From the NCBI GenBank assembly GCA_964606895.1, contig CAZSHX010000008.1:19161-83160 (forward strand): a DNA stretch of 64,000 nucleotides. Direction: 5' to 3'. Position numbers and translations under genes: made by a program. The notes beneath the pieces are model-generated. The model was given only the letters and a program-made list of their open reading frames with translations. It was not told where the DNA came from and did not search any database. Below are positions 52,164-58,870 of this stretch, one piece after another (within the stretch, counting starts at the first letter, position 1; the number at the start of each line of letters is the position of its first letter). This DNA is from CAZSHX01 sp964606895 (lineage in GTDB: Bacteria; Bacteroidota; Ignavibacteria; Kapaibacteriales; UBA2268).

Positions 52164-53258
52164 ATGAGAAACATATTTTTATATATCACCCTCTTTTTTG
52201 GCTTCAGTTTGATGTCTTCTGAAGCTACTATGCTTGTTGGTGTACCCGAATTGGTTGACTTTGGCAGAGTGCTTATCAATTCTGCACCCGTTACCAAAAA
52301 AGCCACATTTACAAATACTTTGGGCAGAATAATGTCTTTCAAAAGTGATACACTTTTGCAAACTATGGACAGCCTTTTTGTTATAAACACAAAATTACCC
52401 TTCAGAATTGCTATCAGTCAATATTCAAATGCCGAATTTACCTTCAATCCCGGTAAAGGTAAATTCGGGATATTTTACGGCACAGTTTACTTTTTCAATA
52501 GTGAAAAACCCGAAGATTCAGCCAAAGTCATTCTAAGAGCAGAAATATACCAACAGGAAATTTTGAAAGAATTTGAAATCTCACTTCCGAACATAGCTTC
52601 TGCAACAGGCTCAAATATCCTTATTTCGATGATTCTTGGGAAATATACTTATGACCAGAGGATTACAGGATTTGAAGCTACCGTGGAATTCAACAGTACA
52701 TTGCTGACTATGACAAATCCCGAGGAAAGAGGGAATATCGAATTTGGGAGACAAATCGTTAAGATTTCAAAAAAATTGACAGATACTCATCCATCAATAG
52801 GCGATACTCTTTATGTTTTGAATGCCACAACTCTATTGGGTAATGCACGTCAAACTCCACTTACATTGAAAGATTTCAAATGGACGGGTGAAGTTGCAAA
52901 TGCAGAATTCAGAGTAAACAAACTTTCGGGTTCGGTTTTGCTTCAGGATATTTATTTTGATAATGGAATACCGCGGTTACTTACCCGAATGGATAACACT
53001 CTGAAAATTGAATCTTCTAATAATGTTTTCAATTCGGATTTTGAACTTCAGTGCTCTTATGTTAATTCGGCTCAGTTCAAAATAATTGATGTTTTGGGAA
53101 ATCAGATTGTTGACCTATCAGCAAAATGTCCATTACATAATCTTTTTTCAACTGAAAAAATTACTATCCCAAGAAGTACTTTTACGAATCGGGGTATTTA
53201 CATCGCAGTTCTTTCCGGTCCGAAACAAGTAGTCTCAAAATTGCTGATTATAGAGTAA
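52164..53258 (+). CDS. Secreted protein with ASH/MSP-like domain and T9SS-like tail
   Basis: A 364-residue exported protein: signal peptide MRNIFLYITLFFGFSLMSSEA, an N-terminal ASH/MSP-like immunoglobulin domain (about 25-130; VPELVDFGRVLINSAPVTKK, FTFNPGKGKFGIFYGTVYF), a second beta-rich domain (about 135-275) reminiscent of cohesin-like modules, and a C-terminal T9SS-like domain (about 285-364; FKIIDVLGNQIVDLS...NRGIYIAVLSG). The ATG at 52164 with AAAAGGAAA upstream is preferred; an upstream ATG at 52104 would add 20 basic residues. It lies four bases before the next gene and forms an operon with it. Confidence 0.75.
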   Translation: MRNIFLYITLFFGFSLMSSEATMLVGVPELVDFGRVLINSAPVTKKATFTNTLGRIMSFKSDTLLQTMDSLFVINTKLPFRIAISQYSNAEFTFNPGKGKFGIFYGTVYFFNSEKPEDSAKVILRAEIYQQEILKEFEISLPNIASATGSNILISMILGKYTYDQRITGFEATVEFNSTLLTMTNPEERGNIEFGRQIVKISKKLTDTHPSIGDTLYVLNATTLLGNARQTPLTLKDFKWTGEVANAEFRVNKLSGSVLLQDIYFDNGIPRLLTRMDNTLKIESSNNVFNSDFELQCSYVNSAQFKIIDVLGNQIVDLSAKCPLHNLFSTEKITIPRSTFTNRGIYIAVLSGPKQVVSKLLIIE

Positions 53259-53262
53259 TTTA

Positions 53263-54900
53263 ATGAACAGAACCATTAAGATAACAATATTATTGTTTTT
53301 CGTTACCTTGATTTGTTCTGCAAATTCCGGTCAAAATTTATTCTTTGGAATTGGTTTCGAGTATGGCAAACTCTTCAACCAAATCAATTTCAATGCACTT
53401 CCCGGCATTCCGCGTCCTAATATTCCGCTAACCGGAGAATCCCAATTCTGGAATTACCGGATTAATGCCAATATGGTTTACAGAGTTGGAAGTTTTATTC
53501 AGACAGGACTTAGATTTGATTATGCAAACACACCTACTTACTCGTACAGGGATTTGGAATCTACTCTTATTGGTCGCGACGGCATTCCGGAAAAAGCAAT
53601 AATCGAGAACACAATGAATTTAAAATTCGATGAAATTGGCGGCGAGCCGTTTGTCGGATTTTTCATTAATGATATTTTGTCTTTGAATTTTGGTCTTAGA
53701 TTCGGTTATATATATAATTCTGAGTTTACTCAGAATCAGAAAGTTATTCAACCCGCAGATTATGGTTTTAATTCGCCTATCGGCAAATATTCCGGTAAAA
53801 TACCACAAGCAGTAAAAATGCTTTATCAGACTTCTGTCAGACTTGAATCGGAAAGCAGTATCCTTCAGTTGCGAAACTTCAAATTCAAGCCGGAAATTCA
53901 GTTCCTGTATTCTCTGAATAATATGATTACCGGGCTTAACTTTAAATATTACAACATCACCGGTGGAATTTCCATAAGCTATATTAATTCACCCCAGCCA
54001 CCTATTATTCGCGATACGGTAATTGTTCGTGATACGATTGAAGTGCTGTCCGGTGCAAGTTCTGAAAAACACACCTCACTGAAATCCACTATATCAAAGA
54101 GCGAGTTAATCGGCAGAAGGGAAATTACTACGTTAACACAAAGCCACGAAACAATTATTCCCAAGACTAAACCAATGCTGATTGGAGAAGTTTCGGCTGT
54201 ATTTATGTTTGCAGACAAACCGGAAACAAAAAGATTTAATCTTGAATTTGAGAAGACTGTAATAAAATTTGTTTATCCAGCATTCTCAAGCCAAAAAGGA
54301 AAAATCGTTTTCGGCAAAAAGCTTGAAATCAAGACCGATTCTACAGCAACTTTATTAATTCCAACTGTCAACTTCTACCCTAAAGTAACAGCCGAGTCAG
54401 GCTTGAAGGAATGGACACTTTCAATCAGCGAAAATTACAAGGAACTCAAAAGGATTTCAGGCACTCTGGATATTCCCTCGAAAATTGAATGGGAACCAAC
54501 CAATCATTTTAAAAACGAGGAAATTATCGGTAAAAATTTCCATTACAAACTTGAACTCGAAGATTTTGACAGCAACAAAGTAACTGCCGCAACAGGTTCG
54601 ATTGATTTTAATGAAACCGGCAAAAATGACATTTTAAACACAAAAATTATTCAGTTTGTTGTTATACCTGCAGATTCGAAAAACTTTAAGCAATTCATTG
54701 ATCATATTGAAAAAGCTTCATCCGGGAAAAAAGTAAAACCTTATCGTGTTTTTACTGATTCGGAATTTCATCCTAATGCAAAACTCGAATCTGAACTTTC
54801 AAAGTATGGACTAATTGGAACAAAATCCTTTAAAGGAATATTTAATGGAATATTTTCAGAATTCCCTGTCTATAATTATTATGTAATTGCAGTTGAGTAA
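53263..54900 (+). CDS. Outer-membrane protein with N-terminal barrel and OmpA-related C-terminal region
   Basis: A 545-residue exported protein. The signal peptide (MNRTIKITILLFFVTLICSANS) is followed by a beta-strand-rich region (about 24-245; FFGIGFEYGKLFNQINFNAL, VGSFIQTGLRFDYA, DILSLNFGLRFGYIY) resembling an outer-membrane barrel, a linker with RDTVIVRDTIEVL, and a C-terminal region (about 310-545) with IEWEPTNHF...YKLELEDFDSN. The latter resembles the periplasmic part of OmpA-family proteins but lacks a clear peptidoglycan-binding Asp/Arg signature. The function is unknown. It follows the secreted ASH protein by four bases, so the two may form an export or anchoring pair. Confidence 0.7.
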   Translation: MNRTIKITILLFFVTLICSANSGQNLFFGIGFEYGKLFNQINFNALPGIPRPNIPLTGESQFWNYRINANMVYRVGSFIQTGLRFDYANTPTYSYRDLESTLIGRDGIPEKAIIENTMNLKFDEIGGEPFVGFFINDILSLNFGLRFGYIYNSEFTQNQKVIQPADYGFNSPIGKYSGKIPQAVKMLYQTSVRLESESSILQLRNFKFKPEIQFLYSLNNMITGLNFKYYNITGGISISYINSPQPPIIRDTVIVRDTIEVLSGASSEKHTSLKSTISKSELIGRREITTLTQSHETIIPKTKPMLIGEVSAVFMFADKPETKRFNLEFEKTVIKFVYPAFSSQKGKIVFGKKLEIKTDSTATLLIPTVNFYPKVTAESGLKEWTLSISENYKELKRISGTLDIPSKIEWEPTNHFKNEEIIGKNFHYKLELEDFDSNKVTAATGSIDFNETGKNDILNTKIIQFVVIPADSKNFKQFIDHIEKASSGKKVKPYRVFTDSEFHPNAKLESELSKYGLIGTKSFKGIFNGIFSEFPVYNYYVIAVE

Positions 54901-55193
54901 CCGTTGAAACGAAATAATCTAAATACTGATTCTCACCTGTTTTTAATCAATATCTTTCCTTCTCTAATTACATTTTATCACGCTTTAGAAGAGTATCGCT
55001 AACGGTTAATTATCAAATCACATTTCGAATATATTGATAGTACTCAAATTCACAATTTTCAACAGCTTTACTGGAAACTCAGAAATATCATCATGACAAG
55101 ACAAAACTTGTGTTCTTCAACTCAAAAAATCAATGGCACTTCAAAGCGGCATTCGTTTCTATTCTACACAAGGGTAGCCCTCTGTTCTATTAA

Positions 55194-55379
55194 CTAACTA
55201 ATTCAAAGGAATACGCCATAAGTTTCACTAAACGCTACCTGGAGCAAATACAGGACGATGAGGCTGAACCTGAATACAACGACCTATTCGACTATGAGCA
55301 GATGCTCTACGAACAGGCAAAGCTACAACAATCAGACAATAACAACAGCACAAAAGAAAAAGGCTCTACCCTCAGCTAA
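55194..55379 (+). pseudogene. Remnant of a small hydrophilic protein gene
   Basis: A frame open from 55194 to the TAA at 55377-55379 encodes about 60 residues. They end in an acidic, Gln-rich stretch (YLEQIQDDEAEPEYNDLFDY) and a polar tail. There is no ATG at the expected place: AAAGGA at 55205-55210 is followed seven bases later by ATA (55218), as if an ATG had mutated. Composition is protein-like but the family is not recognised. Confidence 0.35.
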
Positions 55380-55396
55380 ACACTGGGGGGGAGCCT
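55361..55396 (-). terminator. Terminator of the FISUMP lipoprotein gene
   Basis: AGGCTC (55361-55366) pairs with GAGCCT (55391-55396), and CCCTCAG (55369-55375) with CTGGGGG (55383-55389, two G-U pairs), leaving a 7-base loop. On the minus strand the stem is followed by TTTTTCTTTT. It lies about 130 bases after the lipoprotein stop. Confidence 0.75.
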
Positions 55397-55525
55397 AACC
55401 CTATCAAGTTTTTAAAAAGTAGTGGGGGGGTACTTTCTTCCATTACGTGTATAGATAATCAGCTTCTCTAAAATTTATATAAAAAATGAGATAGTCATTA
55501 GCCACTTACTTCAATTGTCAATTGG

Positions 55526-56701
55526 TTAGTCTTTAACACAACGAACTGAAAACCCGTAGCCCTTACTACTTCCATACCTGCCGACGACGGCGTGATCGCA
55601 GTCCAAGCTCTGAGCCCACGCATACGTCGCATCGAGCTCAGTGGACGACCACCAAACACCGTAGCCCCCTATGTCGCTAAATGTTATCCCACCATAGTCA
55701 CGACATCCCCCGGGAAGGGCGGAAAAGTTGCTTGAGTTTGTCGCACCTGTGTTTGGACTTCTCCAGTGGCTCGTTCCTGTCTCTTTCATCTTTCCTCCAG
55801 CAACACTTCTACCACCTAGAAATGTTGTTAGAGCTGTACATTCTGCATCAGATGGCACCAGCCAGCCAATTGGTGCCAAGCCTCTCGGATCATTTACTGC
55901 ATACCAATTATAAAGTTTACCGTAGATTTTCCCATTTGCAGGGTCGTTGTTGTAATAGCACCATGCTCCAGTTGTTAGATTTGCCCATGCTGTGGCATCT
56001 TTTACTTCAGGTATTGAGTCGCCATTACGGTAGTGGTCAACATTAAGGTTTTTAAGCATCCATACCTGAGTGCCGATTGTTACCATTTCAGCAGTTTCTG
56101 GTGGAGTTATTATGAATTCTACTTCATTACTTTTTACTCCATTTACAGTTACGTAAACTTTTCCGCTTGTTGCTCCAGTTGGCACTTTTACTTTGATGTC
56201 TGTGTCGCTCCAACTTGAATATTCTGTAGCTTTTGTACCGTTAAATGAAACAGAGCTTATTGTTTGACTTGCTCCAAATCCACTGCCATAGATAGTCACA
56301 ACATCACCTATTCTTGCTGACGTTGGTGTTATACTGGTTACTTGAAATGTTTTCACAGGATCTACAGTAAAATCCACTTCATTGCTTTTAACTCCATTTA
56401 CAGTAATGTAAACTTTTCCGCTACTTGCTCCTGTCGGTACTTTGGCTTTTATTTGTGTATCATTCCAACTTGTGTAAATGGTCGCTTGTGTATTATTGAA
56501 TGATACGTAACTTGTATTTTGAATGTCACCAAAATTAATACCTGATATGGAAACAATATCCCCGATACTTGCTGAGGTTGGGGTAATAGATGTAATTTTA
56601 AATGTACTACTTGTATCAGGCGTATCTGTAGTATTATTCTTACTACAGCTAAACAAAATAGATAATGCAATGATTAATAATAACAAAATTCTGATTCTCA
56701 T
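55526..56701 (-). CDS. Lipoprotein with two IPT/TIG domains and a FISUMP (C-lectin-like) domain
   Basis: A 391-residue surface lipoprotein. The signal is MRIRILLLLIIALSILFSC (lipobox LFSC), followed by a Thr/Ser/Asp linker. Two IPT/TIG immunoglobulin-like domains cover about 32-115 and 118-202 (both contain the pattern ITPTSA.IGD.V.I.G..FG); they are near-duplicates of each other. Residues about 205-391 form a Fibrobacter-succinogenes-major-paralogous (FISUMP) domain (IGTQVWMLKNLNVDHYRNGD, YNWYAVNDPRG, GWLVPSDAECTALTTFLGG, GFSVRCVKD end), which has a C-type-lectin-like fold. The last 35 codons are unusually G+C-rich and NNC-biased, as in diversity-generating retroelement targets. It probably displays a variable ligand-binding surface. 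It is transcribed alone. Confidence 0.85.
   Translation of the reverse strand: MRIRILLLLIIALSILFSCSKNNTTDTPDTSSTFKITSITPTSASIGDIVSISGINFGDIQNTSYVSFNNTQATIYTSWNDTQIKAKVPTGASSGKVYITVNGVKSNEVDFTVDPVKTFQVTSITPTSARIGDVVTIYGSGFGASQTISSVSFNGTKATEYSSWSDTDIKVKVPTGATSGKVYVTVNGVKSNEVEFIITPPETAEMVTIGTQVWMLKNLNVDHYRNGDSIPEVKDATAWANLTTGAWCYYNNDPANGKIYGKLYNWYAVNDPRGLAPIGWLVPSDAECTALTTFLGGRSVAGGKMKETGTSHWRSPNTGATNSSNFSALPGGCRDYGGITFSDIGGYGVWWSSTELDATYAWAQSLDCDHAVVGRYGSSKGYGFSVRCVKD
55553..55636 (-). other. Candidate DGR-type variable region in the FISUMP domain
   Basis: This 84-base block near the 3' end has about 61% G+C by hand count, against a clearly AT-rich surrounding. Many codons end in C (TAC, GGC, GGC, GTC, GTC, GCC, CAC, TGC, GAC, AGC), the pattern expected when AAC codons of a template have their adenines randomised. 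It lies at the position where lectin-fold targets vary. No template copy or reverse transcriptase is in the window. Confidence 0.5.
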
Positions 56702-56793
56702 GATAATAACCTTTTAGTTTTACATTTGATTCAACATACAAATCTAATAACTTATATTCAATATATTACAAAAAAAATCATACTTGCATAGTT

Positions 56794-56876
56794 GTCGGAC
56801 AGCGGACAAAAATCAGTCTTTGCAACTTACTAATTAACAACCACTTACAAGCGAGCTAAATTCTGTCCTGTCCGAC
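56794..56876. repeat. Inverted repeat GTCGGACAG ... CTGTCCGAC
   Basis: Exact 9-base arms at 56794-56802 and 56868-56876, 65 bases apart. Further GGACA and TGTCC copies sit immediately inside each arm. It lies upstream of the small gene at 56941 and the divergent lipoprotein. It could be a structured leader or the scar of a mobile element. Confidence 0.5.
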
Positions 56877-56940
56877 TGTTTAACACAATGATATTTAACC
56901 AACCTAATTAACTAATTATTCATCAGAAAGGAGAACCTTT

Positions 56941-57289
56941 ATGGACGAGCAAATTGTCCTGAAAGACAAAGCAATTCAGATACTGCCTGAATCTATTATT
57001 GAGCAGTTCAGAGCAGAAGAGCAAGACCGACGAAACGAGCAAACTTCAAAGGATATATAGTTCGGCAACGACCTGGCAAGCAAGGGCAAACTTGGGATTA
57101 TATCACAGGCTTGACGCTATGCGATGGCTTGACAGTATTATCCAAGAAGGATTAGTCAAACATGTCAATCAGACTATATTGACTATCCGCAAATCTTTCG
57201 CATCTCCATCCAAATTTATAGGGTGGAGGTGTTGGAGAGGGGGAAAATCGTATAAAACAAAAAATGCCAGCAAATCTGCCAGCATTTAG
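56941..57289 (+). pseudogene. Small degenerate gene with premature stop and frameshift
   Basis: AAAGGAG eight bases upstream of an ATG at 56941 starts a 39-residue frame (MDEQIVLKDKAIQILPESII...) that ends at TAG 57058-57060. The same frame continues after the stop as FGNDLASKGKLGIISQA, and a different frame then reads LDAMRWLDSIIQEGLVKHVN up to a TAG at 57287-57289. Read together they look like one decayed gene of about 110 codons. An intact 39-residue peptide is the alternative. The family is unknown. Confidence 0.4.
57262..57287 (+). terminator. Weak hairpin after the degenerate gene
   Basis: AAATGC and GCATTT form the outer stem and GCA/TGC the inner stem with a CA/CA internal mismatch. 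An A-rich run precedes it, but only a short T stretch follows. It may be a decayed terminator. Confidence 0.35.
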
Positions 57290-57394
57290 TTTGTGACTGT
57301 CCTAAGTGCCTTTATTGTAAGGTTAATAGGCTTTAGTAAAGTGGGCCCTGAGGGACTATTGGATTCCTATATATTTCAATGCCTTATGTTACTA

Positions 57395-57640
57395 CTATTT
57401 TATTTTTGCCAAATTATTAGCCAAATTAGTGTTTTTTCTATGCTTTTTATCCAAAACAATCAAGCTGAGAAAAGCAAAATGTTTTCCTAAACTATAAACA
57501 ATAAAAAATACACCACTATCATAATGGTCGTTATTCAAAGATAATTGCTCGTTATTTAGAGCTTGACCTTCAAATACGTCAATAACCGCTTTGATTGCGT
57601 CTAATTGGTACTCTTGATTAGGGCCGAAATTAAGTTTCAT
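57395..57640 (-). pseudogene. Truncated type III restriction (Res) helicase, N-terminal fragment only
   Basis: The first 30 or so residues (MKLNFGPNQEYQLDAIKAVI, then DVFEGQ) match the start of type III restriction-enzyme Res subunits, which are normally about 900-1000 residues with a DEAD/DEAH motor and a nuclease domain. After about residue 40 the sequence (HYDSGVFFIVYSLGKHFAFLSL) no longer resembles that family, and the frame stops at 81. The start overlaps the stop of the receiver-protein gene (ATGA at 57637-57640), so this was the last gene of the operon and has lost its 3' part. The break point lies roughly at 57,500-57,530. Confidence 0.65.
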
Positions 57641-58869
57641 TGGATAACACTTCTTAAATTTTGTGGTATAGAAGGTACACCTACTCTACCCATATAAGAT
57701 AAATATCTTTGCCTAAGTTGTTGAATATAAGGGCTATTTATTTTTAATACTCTCTTTTTCTTATTAGTGTCTAAAAAGTGACCACCTTTTAGTTTTAATG
57801 AAAACCTGAAATCAATTAATGCTGTTTGCCTATCAGATTCACTAAATGCAAATATAGGTAGTAAATGTAGAGCAGATATTTCTTGATTATACGCCCGAAT
57901 TATTTCTTCATTTGTTTTACAAAAATCATTGATAGTTTTAAAACTCTTTTTAGTAAAGCAGAGTAATTCAACCTTTTCATTCCTTTTAATAAGTTTAGAC
58001 AAATCACATTCAGGAGAAATTACAATTCCAAAATTCTCTTTACTGAGTTGATAAATATCTCCAGTCATAATTGAATCAGTTTCTTGGGGCTTAGAATAAT
58101 AGAGTTTAGAATATAAATTGAGAATTTCATTTGTTTCAGTTATGCTTTTAAAATTTGCTACCGAGTAATCACTAATTGACTTTTTTAGTGATGTCTCTTG
58201 TATCAGTCTTTCGGAAATTAGATTCTGAAATAATGTAATAACTTCAATTGTAGGATCAAGTTCAATAACAGTCGGTTCACCTGTTGTTTTATTGAATTTT
58301 CTTACAGAGCTATAAAAAAGTTCTTTAATCCAATATTTATCAGCCTGTTCTAATTCTGAGAATATTGATTGTGAAGCTTGGTTAATTGTCTGACTCCAAA
58401 TGAAAGGTACATTCAAATGCTTATTTTTATCTTCAAAGGAATTAATACCATCAATAATTTTCTTATATTCTTTATCTGATTCGTTCATGTTCCCTTTAAT
58501 TTCAAAAAATATTTTATCATTATACAAAGACTGTAATTCCTCCTTTATTTCTTGAGCAATCTCATTCATTGAATACAAATAGACAAGGGAAAATATTTTC
58601 TGAGATTTTAAAAACTGAAACGGATTTTCATCAGGTATGTCTATGAAATTTTCATCATCGTCATGTTCTTCAACTTTCCGTTCAAAATTCCAATCAAGAA
58701 TCAAAGCTTTTATAGTTGACATTGAAGCGACTGCTTTTTCAAGGGTACTTAGATTGTTTATTGGTAAAATAGAAAAATTAACATCAGAATTAAATTTCTG
58801 AAAAAGTTTATTTTCTTCTCTATCAGTATCAAAAATATGATCATCGGCAAATAGTATTATTCCTTCCAT
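57637..58869 (-). CDS. Receiver-domain protein of the defence-like operon (novel C-terminal domain)
   Basis: A 410-residue protein. Residues 1-135 read as a response-regulator receiver: acidic pair Asp9/Asp10 in IILFADDHIF, candidate phospho-acceptor Asp59 in ALILDWNFE, Ser100 at the switch position (VYLYSMNEI) and Lys125 (FFEIKGN). The rest is not a known DNA-binding output domain; it includes GDIYQLSKENFGIVISPECD near residue 300, and the whole fits 'response receiver' proteins found beside atypical GHKL ATPases. The ATG at 58869 follows the upstream stop by one base, with CAGGAG overlapping that stop; a start 21 codons earlier would lie inside the previous gene. Its partner is the kinase-like protein upstream. 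It overlaps the Res remnant (ATGA). Confidence 0.7.
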   Translation of the reverse strand: MEGIILFADDHIFDTDREENKLFQKFNSDVNFSILPINNLSTLEKAVASMSTIKALILDWNFERKVEEHDDDENFIDIPDENPFQFLKSQKIFSLVYLYSMNEIAQEIKEELQSLYNDKIFFEIKGNMNESDKEYKKIIDGINSFEDKNKHLNVPFIWSQTINQASQSIFSELEQADKYWIKELFYSSVRKFNKTTGEPTVIELDPTIEVITLFQNLISERLIQETSLKKSISDYSVANFKSITETNEILNLYSKLYYSKPQETDSIMTGDIYQLSKENFGIVISPECDLSKLIKRNEKVELLCFTKKSFKTINDFCKTNEEIIRAYNQEISALHLLPIFAFSESDRQTALIDFRFSLKLKGGHFLDTNKKKRVLKINSPYIQQLRQRYLSYMGRVGVPSIPQNLRSVIQ

Positions 58870-58870
58870 T

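Larger units (their letters stand above)
54901..55525. other. Degenerate region with a small broken frame and G-rich tracts
   Basis: About 625 bases without an intact gene. It contains a short remnant frame (55194-55379), a strong minus-strand terminator (55361-55396), and two G7 tracts (55385-55391 and 55424-55430). The base composition around 55210-55400 is richer in G+C than the neighbouring genes, which suggests imported DNA. 54901-55190 shows nothing I can assign. Confidence 0.5.

Noticed and set aside
55424..55430. G7 tract as a second phase-variation switch
   Set aside because: It lies outside any intact reading frame, downstream of the lipoprotein stop, so slippage there would not alter a protein.
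56999..57289. Intact 96-residue gene
   Set aside because: It starts on TTG inside another frame with a better ribosome-binding site, and its N- and C-terminal parts look like out-of-frame translation; a decayed gene fits better.
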